A DNA stretch of 64,000 nucleotides from NCBI GenBank assembly GCA_964464175.1, contig CAYXFD010000012.1:1-64000 (forward strand). Reading direction: 5' to 3'. The stretch is from CAYXFD01 sp964464175 (GTDB lineage Bacteria; Cloacimonadota; Cloacimonadia; Cloacimonadales; JAJBBL01). Numbering within the stretch: the first letter of the stretch is position 1; every line of letters begins with the position of its first letter. Both the position numbers and the translations under genes were made by a program. This document shows, one piece after another, positions 44,690-53,351 of the stretch. The notes under the pieces were generated by a model. That model did not search any database and was not told the DNA's origin. It was given only the letters and a program-made list of their open reading frames with translations.

Positions 44690-46495
44690 TCACGGATAGT
44701 GAATTTCGTCATGCTTGTAAGCTAAATTATTAAAGGAACGGATGTTATCCTGATAATACCTGATGATCTTTCCTGCTAAAGGTGCGGCAAAACTACCACC
44801 CGTTCCGGGATAATTCTCAATCAGCACAACAATAGCTATCTCCGCTTCATTCCATCCGGCATAACCGGCAAACCAGACATGAGGGTCACTGCCGGCAGGA
44901 TTCTGGGCAGTACCTGTTTTACCATAGACGTGAGCCCCTCTTACTCTTGCTCCTGACCCGGTACCTCCGCTTTCATTTACAGCCCTGAAAAGGCTGTTCT
45001 GAATCAGTGACAGAGTTTCCGGTTTTATGGTAAGTTGTTTTTTTGTATCATTATTCTTCCCTGTTTTGTCCTCGCTTCCGGAATCAATGAGACGGGAAAA
45101 CAGAAAAGGCTGTTTCCATTCTCCATCATTGGCGAGCGCATTATAAAAAGCTCCGATTTGCAAAGGTGAAAGTAACACCTCTCCTTGTCCGATTACCAGA
45201 TTTATTTTATGCCCGGTGATCAAAGCTCTTGAGCCTAAGCGATCAACATACCACTCTTCGGAAGGGAAGAATCCCCTCCGCTCATTAGGTAGATCGATCC
45301 CGGTCCTCGCAACAAGGTAATTATCAACTACAAAACGTTCAAGCAACGGTAATTCCAGCAATAAAGAGAGATCATAGAAATAAACATTGCAGGAGTGTTT
45401 GATGGCATCAGAGAGGTCAAGAACTCCATGACCTGTTTCATGCCAGCAATTGAACTGCCGGTTACCATAACGGAAACTACCGGTACAACGGGTCATTTTT
45501 GTGTCCGGTTGAATAATACTATTATCAAGACTGACAGCTGTGATTACCGTTTTAAAAGTGGAAGCCGGAGGATAAGAAGCCATAGCTATTCTATCCATCA
45601 GCGGGAAAGAGGGATCTACTACTAAATTAGCCCAGTACTCCCGGCCTACTGAGCGGGAAAAAACATTGAGATCGAAAACCGGGCGGCTGACATAAGAGAG
45701 AACTCCGCCTTTCTTTGTGTCGAGAATCAATACGGCGCCATTATATTCATCAGGAAAGACTGATTCGATATATTCCTGCAACTTCAGATCTATGGTCAGG
45801 ATCAGATCAGAACCATTAATCGCAGGCTTATCAAGATCATCCTTAAAAAACTGGAGATTTCTGCCTGAGGCATCGACCTGAATAATTCTATAACCGTTTT
45901 CTCCTCTCAGATACTCTTCATATTGTTTCTCCAGACCTGTTTTTCCGATCTGACAATTGATGGTATATCCCCGTTCCTTGAATTCTTCATACTCGGGACG
46001 GTTTATTTTGCTGATATAGCCGGTAAAATGATTATTGATACTATAATGTCTTGTCTGCTCGGTCTTAAAGAGGAGAGAGGGGTATTTCTCCAGATGCTCG
46101 GATATTTCAACAACCTTTTGAAATTCCAGGTTTTGACAGAGCAGGTGTTCCTGGTATGCCCGGAACCGGTTTCGGTAGAGAAGGTCTTTTAAATCATCTT
46201 CTGTTACCGGCAAATGGCTGCTGACAAATTCTGCAACTTCAGTGATGTTTTTTACTTTAGCAGGAAGGATGTAAAGATTGGTTGAAGGCTTATTGACAGC
46301 AATCGGGCGAAAGTGCCTGTCGAAAATTTCCCCTCTGATAGGGAAGACAGTCTGTACCCGGACGAAGTTATACTCGGCAATTCTTTGGTATTTCTCACCT
46401 TCCAGGATTTGAAAACGGAAGAGAAAGATAAGCAATAGCAGAAAGGGAGTCAGAAAACCATAGCAAATAAGATTGTTCTTTTTCTCTTTAGACAT
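44690..46495 (-). CDS. mrdA: penicillin-binding protein 2, elongation transpeptidase
   Basis: Cross-links peptidoglycan in the elongasome. The 601-residue protein has an N-terminal membrane anchor (about 9-27), a pedestal/dimer domain (about 50-225) and a transpeptidase domain with the motifs STFK (Ser about 311), SCN (about 366) and KTGT (about 531), so all three active-site boxes are present. I use the ATG at 46495; the TTG one codon earlier is possible, but AAAGGT is better placed for the ATG. It overlaps mreD by 8 bases and is followed by rodA. Confidence 0.95.
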   Translation of the reverse strand: MSKEKKNNLICYGFLTPFLLLLIFLFRFQILEGEKYQRIAEYNFVRVQTVFPIRGEIFDRHFRPIAVNKPSTNLYILPAKVKNITEVAEFVSSHLPVTEDDLKDLLYRNRFRAYQEHLLCQNLEFQKVVEISEHLEKYPSLLFKTEQTRHYSINNHFTGYISKINRPEYEEFKERGYTINCQIGKTGLEKQYEEYLRGENGYRIIQVDASGRNLQFFKDDLDKPAINGSDLILTIDLKLQEYIESVFPDEYNGAVLILDTKKGGVLSYVSRPVFDLNVFSRSVGREYWANLVVDPSFPLMDRIAMASYPPASTFKTVITAVSLDNSIIQPDTKMTRCTGSFRYGNRQFNCWHETGHGVLDLSDAIKHSCNVYFYDLSLLLELPLLERFVVDNYLVARTGIDLPNERRGFFPSEEWYVDRLGSRALITGHKINLVIGQGEVLLSPLQIGAFYNALANDGEWKQPFLFSRLIDSGSEDKTGKNNDTKKQLTIKPETLSLIQNSLFRAVNESGGTGSGARVRGAHVYGKTGTAQNPAGSDPHVWFAGYAGWNEAEIAIVVLIENYPGTGGSFAAPLAGKIIRYYQDNIRSFNNLAYKHDEIHYP

Positions 46496-46973
46496 CAATA
46501 ACTACCTTTAATCTCTGAACAACGGAGAGGAGCATGAGCGTGATGAGGGTAATGAAACTGTTGTATAAAAGTTCTAATGGTAGAAGACTTAACCGGAGCA
46601 TTTCGAAGCGGAAAATTACTCCCCTTAGCAAAAATAATGGTATGAGATAGATAAGATTGATCAGAAGCAAACTGATCGATAAAAGCCCCAGTTTATCCTT
46701 AGTTACGGAAGTATGATAGTGATTCACGATATAGGAGATAACAAGTAATAGGATTGTATTCACCCCTAACAGATAAGGATTAAGAACATCAAAAGCCAGT
46801 CCGCATAAGAGTGTGATTGATGCAGATTCAACCGGTTTTAGATTCATGCTGATGAAGATAATATAAGCGAGAAGAAAGAAAGGGGTAGTATCCAATATCG
46901 CTAATCTTGGAGCTATCAGGATCTGAAAATAGAGAACAAGAATTGTCCCGAATATATACTTGAGCAATCTCAC
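46488..46973 (-). CDS. mreD: rod-shape membrane protein MreD
   Basis: A 161-residue integral membrane protein with five or six hydrophobic helices, typical in length and composition for MreD (for example FFLLAYIIFISMNLKPVES and LLCGLAFDVLNPYLLGVNT). MreD is a small, weakly conserved elongasome subunit; the call rests mainly on the topology and on its place between mreC and mrdA. The start is GTG, overlapping the stop of the CofE-like gene by 4 bases (GTGA), with GAGG upstream. Confidence 0.88.
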   Translation of the reverse strand: MRLLKYIFGTILVLYFQILIAPRLAILDTTPFFLLAYIIFISMNLKPVESASITLLCGLAFDVLNPYLLGVNTILLLVISYIVNHYHTSVTKDKLGLLSISLLLINLIYLIPLFLLRGVIFRFEMLRLSLLPLELLYNSFITLITLMLLSVVQRLKVVIDV

Positions 46974-47668
46974 CGGTTTTCCTCTGCTCTAACCAGACAA
47001 ATCGGGGTTAACTCATCACCCTGACCCTGAGGATTATCACGCATAATCTCTTCCAGAAGTTTTCGGCCAATGCCCTTACTGCAGCCAATTACCCAGGAGC
47101 CGCCGATATCATTGATATCCATTATCGCTGTCTCATGTCCGGTCTCCCGCTTTATTCTTTCAGAAACTCCATCCGGATTCAGCGGTCCTTTGATAACACA
47201 GCGATTATAGGGGGGGACCGGAGATGTATGGGCAGCATCAATAAGAGCTGCCTGTTTTCCGGCAATCCGGTAGAAATCTCCCTTTCTGCCTATCAATTTC
47301 CCCAGAAATGAAACAAGCGCAGCAAAGAGGATCCTTAAATGCCCCGTCTCTTCAATGGCACACTGCATACTGGTAGGTGATCTTAGTCCGATCCCGTAAT
47401 TTACTTTCCCCACAAACCGCCACAAAATGGATGCGAGAAATCCGACTTTGATATCCTCTTCGGCAATAGCCCTTCCCTGCGTTATTGCCAAGGGACTTTC
47501 ACTGATCACTATGATGTCATTCTTCCTGATTATTCCGCTTGTGTATTTTTTTACTATTTCTAAAATGTCTTCCCCGGGAGCGAGGATCTCTGTCCGGACC
47601 GGCAGGCGGTAATAGCTCTTACCCCCAATTATAACGGGATTATTGATCGTTTTAGTAGTTCTATTCAT
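46970..47668 (-). CDS. CofE-like (F420-0:gamma-glutamyl ligase family) protein in the mre operon
   Basis: A 232-residue protein with the F420-ligase-type fold: LPVRTEILAPGEDI near the start, NDIIVISESPLAITQGRAI (about 53-71), IKGPLNPDGVSERI (about 161-174) and IMDINDIGGSWVIGCS (about 184-199). True CofE adds glutamates to F420-0, but no other F420 genes are seen and the organism group is not known to make F420. The ATG at 47668 is chosen for its AAGGA site; the longer frame overlaps mreC more deeply. It overlaps mreC by 8 bases and mreD by 4, so it is part of the operon. The substrate is unknown. Confidence 0.8.
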   Translation of the reverse strand: MNRTTKTINNPVIIGGKSYYRLPVRTEILAPGEDILEIVKKYTSGIIRKNDIIVISESPLAITQGRAIAEEDIKVGFLASILWRFVGKVNYGIGLRSPTSMQCAIEETGHLRILFAALVSFLGKLIGRKGDFYRIAGKQAALIDAAHTSPVPPYNRCVIKGPLNPDGVSERIKRETGHETAIMDINDIGGSWVIGCSKGIGRKLLEEIMRDNPQGQGDELTPICLVRAEENR

Positions 47669-48452
47669 CGGGTAGTTCCTTTTTAAAATAGAGTACAATG
47701 ACCTGTTCCAGATCGTTGATATTGGCATGGGAAGTTATCTCTGCTTTCATATATACATCCTCAGGGGTTTTAATCAGCCTGGTTACTGTCCCTACCGGAT
47801 AACCCCGGGGGAAAAAAGTCGAGACACTGGAGGTGACTATTTTATCTCCCACATTTACCTGTGCTCCGGTTCGGATCATATTCATATACATTCTGCCATA
47901 GACATCAGATTCCAGCAAACCCTGGACATTAGTTTTGGCAGTGATAACCCCTAATTTGAACTGGGGATTGCTTATTGGAAGAACTACGGCATGGTGGGGG
48001 TAAACTGTGAGAATTTTTCCCACAACCCCATGTTCTGAGATTACAGGATAATTGACTTCGATATTATCCTTTCTCCCCTTGTCGATAATCAGGGTTCTTT
48101 CTGTTCTGCTGCCACGGTGAGCTATCACTGATGAAATTTTGAAGCTCTGTGGTTTAGTCGTTTCCCAGAGAAAATCTTCTTGTATCTGGATTATTCTCTG
48201 CAGGGTATGCAGATCTTCCTCTAAGGAATTTGCGGTTATTATCTTTTCGGCTAATTTTTCTGCTAATTCGCGGTTTCGTTTTCTGATATGAAAGATCTCT
48301 TCAACACGATTCAAAGAAGAGAGTAAAGGGTAATAGATTGTGCTCCCTAAAAAATTTGCTTTCCGGAGTCTTTGCTCATTATTCCCGATAAGCAGAATCA
48401 AGCTTATTAACAGATATGTTAACCACAACAGCTTCTCACGGGAAAGACGCAT
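47661..48452 (-). CDS. mreC: rod-shape protein MreC
   Basis: Periplasmic scaffold of the elongasome. The 263-residue protein has one N-terminal transmembrane helix (about 8-24), a coiled-coil (about 48-90) and the two beta-barrel domains of MreC (about 100-260; VISEHGVVGKILTVYP and SVSTFFPRGYPVGTV are the usual blocks). It overlaps mreB by one base (TAATG) and the CofE-like gene by 8, so expression is tightly coupled. Confidence 0.95.
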   Translation of the reverse strand: MRLSREKLLWLTYLLISLILLIGNNEQRLRKANFLGSTIYYPLLSSLNRVEEIFHIRKRNRELAEKLAEKIITANSLEEDLHTLQRIIQIQEDFLWETTKPQSFKISSVIAHRGSRTERTLIIDKGRKDNIEVNYPVISEHGVVGKILTVYPHHAVVLPISNPQFKLGVITAKTNVQGLLESDVYGRMYMNMIRTGAQVNVGDKIVTSSVSTFFPRGYPVGTVTRLIKTPEDVYMKAEITSHANINDLEQVIVLYFKKELPDE

Positions 48453-49489
48453 TATTCATCAATCTTTTTGATTAAGACATTGCGATAACGTTCCAGATTA
48501 TCCAGGATCATGCCGCTTCCTTTGACAACGCAGGTCAAAGGTTCGGTTACTACGTGTACCGGCAGATCAACAGCTTCCATTATCTTGCGGTCTAAACCTC
48601 GCAGTTTAGCTCCGCCCCCTGTCAGGATAATACCTCGCATAGCTATGTCGGCAGACAGTTCGGGAGCTGTTTTTTCGAAAAGTCTCTTCACGGCATCAAT
48701 CATTGTGGCAATAGTTTCAGAGATTGCCTCTCTGATATCCTCAGAAGTGATTTTGACCGTAACAGGATAACCGGTGATGATATCCCTTCCGCTTACATCC
48801 ATGGTCAATTCTTCATCAAGAGGGTAAGCTGAACCTATTTCATTCTTTATTCTTTCTGCCGTTAAGAGTCCCACAAAAAGATTATTCTTCTTCCTCAGAA
48901 AATTGATGACGTCGGAATCCATCTTATCACCACCTACTCTGATTGAATTGTGGATCACAATATGCGAGAGGGAAATCACTGCTATCTCACTCGTTCCGCC
49001 CCCAATGTCCATGACCAGATTACCGAAAGGTTTTTCGATCGGCAGCTCAGCACCAATAGCAGCAGCAATCGGTTCTGAGACTAAGTGTACTTCCCGGGCT
49101 CCGGCATGCAGGACACTATCCCTGACTGCCCGTTTTTCTACTTCGGTTATTCCCGAAGGTACCGAAACAATAACCCGCGGTTTGATCAATAATCTCTTTT
49201 TTTGTGCTCTGAGGATCAGATTTTTCAACATAAGCTCGGTTATCTGAAAATCAGCAATAACACCATCTTTCAATGGTTTAATGACCCTTACTTCTTGCGG
49301 GTTTTTGCCCAGCATCTCCTTGGCAGGTTCCCCGATAGCGAGTATCTTCTTTGTCTCGTTTGAAACTGCCACTACGGAGGGTTCATCTATAACAATACCA
49401 CAACCCTTTCTATAGACCAGTGTATTGGCAGTACCCAAATCTATGGCAATGTCGTTCGTAAAAAAATCCGACAGATTGAAAAAGAACAT
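48452..49489 (-). CDS. mreB: rod-shape actin homolog MreB
   Basis: Cytoskeletal ATPase whose membrane-bound filaments direct lateral wall growth. The 345-residue protein has the actin-fold motifs IAIDLGTANTLVY (phosphate 1, about 14-26), VMDIGGGTSEIAVIS (phosphate 2, about 159-173) and GIILTGGGAKLRGLD (adenosine, about 290-304). The N-terminal MFFFNLSDFF is hydrophobic enough for membrane attachment. AGGGGGAT lies upstream of the ATG. It is the first gene of the minus-strand shape operon; a 10-bp inverted repeat lies 33 bases upstream of the start. Confidence 0.97.
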   Translation of the reverse strand: MFFFNLSDFFTNDIAIDLGTANTLVYRKGCGIVIDEPSVVAVSNETKKILAIGEPAKEMLGKNPQEVRVIKPLKDGVIADFQITELMLKNLILRAQKKRLLIKPRVIVSVPSGITEVEKRAVRDSVLHAGAREVHLVSEPIAAAIGAELPIEKPFGNLVMDIGGGTSEIAVISLSHIVIHNSIRVGGDKMDSDVINFLRKKNNLFVGLLTAERIKNEIGSAYPLDEELTMDVSGRDIITGYPVTVKITSEDIREAISETIATMIDAVKRLFEKTAPELSADIAMRGIILTGGGAKLRGLDRKIMEAVDLPVHVVTEPLTCVVKGSGMILDNLERYRNVLIKKIDE

Positions 49490-49521
49490 TTATCCCCCTA
49501 TTCTTCCGAGACGGAACTGAT

Positions 49522-49571
49522 CATAGAGTGTCTTAACTGTTTATGATTTATGACAAATATAACACTCTATG
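49522..49571. repeat. 10-bp inverted repeat upstream of mreB
   Basis: Perfect arms CATAGAGTGT (49522-49531) and ACACTCTATG (49562-49571) are 30 bases apart. The repeat lies in the probable mreB leader and could be a leader hairpin or an operator for a dimeric regulator. Confidence 0.45.
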
Positions 49572-50005
49572 CCGTTTCTTGCTTTAGTGAAACATTTTTT
49601 TACACTCCATATTGTCAAGAGTTTTAAGCGTCTGGCTCAAAGTAGTAAACTGATTCTGAATCAAACAAGCTCATTTATTAAGAAACATCTAAGACATATC
49701 AGAGAGTAACTCCTCAGTCGGCAGTAACTGTCCCTGTAATTTATCTCTGGTAAAATATGGATATGAGAAGATAAGCTGAAAAGAAAACTGAAGCTTAAAT
49801 CTCGTATTGGGCGAGTAGTTTTCCAGCTTAAGTTGTTTTGTTTTGGCTTTTTATCCCATTTCATCTTACTTTTGGCTTTTCAACCGATTATTTGACCTCC
49901 CTTTTTCGGGAAATTTGACGGTTATAGTTGGTCATGTTGACTATTAACTTGACAGATAATGAGTCTGATCAGTTTTTATTTCAAAAAAAGAAAGGGGTTG
50001 GTATA

Positions 50006-50032
50006 ATGTTCATTACCGGTCTGAGTACATAA
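50006..50032 (+). CDS. possible 8-residue leader peptide upstream of the ABC-F gene
   Basis: ATG-TTC...ACA-TAA encodes MFITGLST, with AAAGGGG 8 bases upstream. Its stop overlaps by one base an ATG that starts a second mini-ORF (MTEH, to 50046). Such leader ORFs are known to control ABC-F resistance genes by ribosome stalling. Here it is only a pattern: the gene 100 bases downstream is an ABC-F protein, but no anti-terminator hairpin was worked out. Confidence 0.3.
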   Translation: MFITGLST

Positions 50033-50145
50033 TGACTGAGCATTAAAAAAACTCCATTTTATCTTTCCTTATATCCCGGCTCAGTTGTTGCTGTGCAGTA
50101 ATTACCCGCTCATACAATTCCAAAAATCACCAGAAAGGAGCCGTT

Positions 50146-51756
50146 ATGCAGTTTATCCATTTGAACAACATATCATATTGTTACGAAAACCAATTCCAAC
50201 CGGTATTCCAAAACGTCGCTTTTGCTATTGCTGCCGGAGAGAGAATCGCTCTGATCGGCAGCAACGGTTCCGGTAAGACGACTCTTATCCGGATAGTAAT
50301 GGAGGAGTTGAGAGATTACCGAGGGAATATCTTTTATCCCCTAGAAAAACCTGTTATCGGTTATCTACCTCAAGACACAACACTGTTCTCCGGTCAAACG
50401 GTACGGAAGGAGTTATTAGCAGGCCGGCAGGATATTTTTGGGATAATCATTCAACTTGAGAGGTTAATGGAATATAATAGTCTGTCGGAAAAGGATGGTC
50501 TTAGGGTTGCTGAGTTATGGGAAGAGTTTCACCGCCTGAAGGGAAACGATTATCTCACGAGAATCGACACGATCATGGCAGAGATAAAAATGACCGGTTT
50601 AGCAGCAGTTAACTGTCAGGATATCTCCGAAGGAGAGAAAACACGATTACAGCTTGGCAAACTGCTGGTTAAGGATCCCGAGATACTGATCCTTGATGAG
50701 CCGACAAATCATCTTGATCTGGAAAATATGCTCTGGCTGGAGAAATGGCTGAGCGAATTTCCGGGGGCGGTGTTGATAGTTTCCCACGATAGGGTTTTTC
50801 TCAATCACGTTGCGACAAAAGTTGTGGAGTTAAAGAGGGGAGAGGCAACAATCAGAGCCGGTAATTACGAGGTTTTCACTGAAAATAAAGAAATGGATGA
50901 GGCTCATTGCCTGGTTCAGTACCGGGAAAGAAACAAGCTTATTTCCCAGCTTCAGCAAGCAGCCAGAAAAAGAAGGCAATGGGCGAGTAGTTTTCAACCT
51001 GATACTAAGACTGAGGGAGGAGGCAAAGTCTTTGAGTCGATCTTTAATCCCGTCAGAACAATGCATCAGCAAGCAAAGAATATCGAAATGAGAATTGAGA
51101 TGCTGCAGAATAGATATCCAATAGAAAAACCCTGGAAGGATAAAGAGAGAAAGATAAAATTCAGTGACTCCGGGCTCTCTTCGGCAATACTGGTAAGCTG
51201 CAGTGAGTTGGGAAAATCCTATGGTGATAAAATTGTCTTCAAAAATCTCTATTTCTATGCGGGAAAGGGTGAAAAAATCTGGCTTTCGGGAGTTAACGGC
51301 AGCGGTAAAACCTCTCTGATAAGAATTCTTGCCGGTATTGACCGGGATTATCAAGGTGAACTGACTTACGGGCAAAGAGTGCGATGCGGTTTTTTTGATC
51401 AGGCTTTGAGCCAGCTGCCACTCTCACTTACACCATTACAGTACACGGAAGAAGAGGGTAAAGATGAGCAGGAGCTTCGCACATTATTTGGCTGTCTCGG
51501 ACTCCAAACTGAGACAGTTAAGAGGAGGATCTCGACCCTCTCCTGGGGAGAACGGACGAAAACTCAATTAGTGAAACTCCTTTCTGCTGATTACAATCTG
51601 CTCTTACTGGATGAACCGACCAATCATCTTGATATAGCTTCCAGACAAATGCTCGAAGAAGCCTTAAGAGCTTACACCGGGACGGTTATCTTTGTTTCTC
51701 ACGACCGGGCTTTTATTTCTCATCTGGCAACCCGGGAATTCTCAATGAATAAATAG
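50146..51756 (+). CDS. ABC-F family ATPase (ribosome-associated)
   Basis: A 536-residue soluble protein with two ATP-binding cassettes and no membrane domain. Walker A motifs are GSNGSGKT (38-45) and GVNGSGKT (about 382-389); Walker B appears twice as LDEPTNHLD. The signature motifs are SEGEK and SWGER instead of the usual SGGE. The inter-domain linker (about 230-345) is long and charged with Gln/Arg-rich segments. ABC-F proteins act on the translating ribosome: housekeeping (EttA/Uup) or antibiotic protection. Which one applies here cannot be said. AAAGGAG lies 6-7 bases before the ATG. Confidence 0.9.
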   Translation: MQFIHLNNISYCYENQFQPVFQNVAFAIAAGERIALIGSNGSGKTTLIRIVMEELRDYRGNIFYPLEKPVIGYLPQDTTLFSGQTVRKELLAGRQDIFGIIIQLERLMEYNSLSEKDGLRVAELWEEFHRLKGNDYLTRIDTIMAEIKMTGLAAVNCQDISEGEKTRLQLGKLLVKDPEILILDEPTNHLDLENMLWLEKWLSEFPGAVLIVSHDRVFLNHVATKVVELKRGEATIRAGNYEVFTENKEMDEAHCLVQYRERNKLISQLQQAARKRRQWASSFQPDTKTEGGGKVFESIFNPVRTMHQQAKNIEMRIEMLQNRYPIEKPWKDKERKIKFSDSGLSSAILVSCSELGKSYGDKIVFKNLYFYAGKGEKIWLSGVNGSGKTSLIRILAGIDRDYQGELTYGQRVRCGFFDQALSQLPLSLTPLQYTEEEGKDEQELRTLFGCLGLQTETVKRRISTLSWGERTKTQLVKLLSADYNLLLLDEPTNHLDIASRQMLEEALRAYTGTVIFVSHDRAFISHLATREFSMNK

Positions 51757-51864
51757 CCGGTTGTCAGACTAAACTATGAGGTTATCTAAGTTATCAGCTG
51801 ACCTGGAGTTCCGGATGCTAAAAAAGATACTGCTTGCCAAGTGATTATCAAATCTACAGATTAG

Positions 51865-53292
51865 TCAGACCTTTTCTATTTTGATCATATTGATCTCTTC
51901 TGTTTCGATCATTGGAGTGCCGGTTACATATACGACAATATCATCTTTCTTTATCAAGCCCTGAGTCAGGGCAAAACTCTGTGCTTGAGACAATATCTCG
52001 TCGGTGTTTCCGAAAGATTCGATAAAGATGCTTTCAACCCCCCAGCTTAATTTTAAGCGGGTCACTGTTTTATCATTAGGACTAAAAGCCAGTATTGGTG
52101 TTTTAGCTCTGTACTTGGAAAGATAACGGGCAGTTCTTCCGGTCTTGGTCATAGCAATAATTGCAGCAGCATTGGTGTCCCTGGCTATTCTACAGGCAGC
52201 TTTAGAGAGATTTACAGCAAATTGCGGATTCTCGATGATAGAGTTATCATTAAGCAGGTGAGAGATTATGTAATCGGTCTCTTCAGCTCTCCTTAAGATA
52301 GAATTCATAACTTCCACAGCTGCTGCCGGGTATAAACCGATAGATGTCTCACCACTTAACATTACGGCATCAGTACCGTCAAAGAGGGCATTCGCAATAT
52401 CACTTGCTTCAGCTCGGGTTGAACGGGGGTTATTGATCATTGATTCCAGCATCTGGGTTGCAGTTATAACAGGTCTGTTGTAATGGAGACAATACCTGAT
52501 AATCTCTTTTTGCAGGATGGGAACCTCGTGGGCATTCAGTTCGACTCCCAAATCCCCCCTGGCTATCATTATCAGATCGGAACTCTGAATGATCTGCTCG
52601 ATATCTGCTATTGCCTGAGGTTTTTCGATCTTGGCAATTACCGGAATGCGGGAATCTCTGGCTTGAAGGATCTGTTTGAGCTCTACAATATCCTGACTGC
52701 TGCGGACGAAAGAGAGGGCAAGGAAATCAAGCTTATGCTCCAAAGCGAAATCGAGATCCTTTTTGTCTTTAGCTGTCAGAGAAGGGGTGCTGAGCGAAGA
52801 ATCGGGAAAATTGACCCCTTTCCCGCTTCGAACCATTCCCCCGTTTACCACCCGGCAATAAACACTCTCTCCAATGATGTCCTGAATAATCAATTCTATC
52901 AAGCCGTCATCGATCAGGATCCTGTTGCTGATAGCTACATCCTGACAGAGTTTTTCATAGGTTACAGGTAAAATCTTAAAACCGGAGTTATCCGAAGACT
53001 CAGTTGAGGAGAGGAGAACTGTTTCACCACTGTTAAGTGATATCTCATCACTCAGTTTCCCTATTCGCACTTTAGGACCGCTGAGATCACCGATAATTGG
53101 TATCTCAGTACCGGAGGATTCTGCAGCAATACGGATGTTTTTTATCAGTTCCAGATGTTCAGCATGGGTACCGTGAGAAAAGTTGAGCCGGGCAACATTC
53201 ATCCCATTTTTTATCAGTTCTCTAATTCTATCTGCTTTTTTGGTAGCGGGACCGATAGTACAAATGATCTTTGTCTTACGATTTCTCTTCAT
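51865..53292 (-). CDS. pyk: pyruvate kinase
   Basis: Last step of glycolysis: phosphoenolpyruvate + ADP to pyruvate + ATP. The 475-residue protein has TKIICTIGPA at the N-terminus, RLNFSHG, the A-domain signature AKIEKPQAI (substrate-binding Lys), ARGDLGVE and the LSGETSIGLYP motif, and a C-terminal allosteric domain (about 350-470). I use the ATG at 53292, since AAGGT is 7 bases upstream and the protein then starts like other Pyks; a GTG ten codons upstream is less likely. Confidence 0.96.
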   Translation of the reverse strand: MKRNRKTKIICTIGPATKKADRIRELIKNGMNVARLNFSHGTHAEHLELIKNIRIAAESSGTEIPIIGDLSGPKVRIGKLSDEISLNSGETVLLSSTESSDNSGFKILPVTYEKLCQDVAISNRILIDDGLIELIIQDIIGESVYCRVVNGGMVRSGKGVNFPDSSLSTPSLTAKDKKDLDFALEHKLDFLALSFVRSSQDIVELKQILQARDSRIPVIAKIEKPQAIADIEQIIQSSDLIMIARGDLGVELNAHEVPILQKEIIRYCLHYNRPVITATQMLESMINNPRSTRAEASDIANALFDGTDAVMLSGETSIGLYPAAAVEVMNSILRRAEETDYIISHLLNDNSIIENPQFAVNLSKAACRIARDTNAAAIIAMTKTGRTARYLSKYRAKTPILAFSPNDKTVTRLKLSWGVESIFIESFGNTDEILSQAQSFALTQGLIKKDDIVVYVTGTPMIETEEINMIKIEKV

Positions 53293-53351
53293 GTTATCTA
53301 CCTTATGGGGTTCTGAAGTCACACAATGATTGAGTGTTCTCAGGGCATCGA

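Larger units (their letters stand above)
49490..50145. other. divergent intergenic region (mreB / ABC-F)
   Basis: Apart from two mini-ORFs near 50006-50046, no gene is seen. It must carry promoters for the mreB operon (minus) and the ABC-F gene (plus). A 10-bp inverted repeat is at 49522-49571. TTGACG/TTGACA-like boxes are at 49915 and 49949, and a TATAAT at 50002-50007, but no pair has standard spacing. Confidence 0.5.

Noticed and set aside
50002..50007. TATAAT as the promoter of the ABC-F gene
   Set aside because: There is no good -35 box at the right distance, and it overlaps the ATG of the possible leader peptide.
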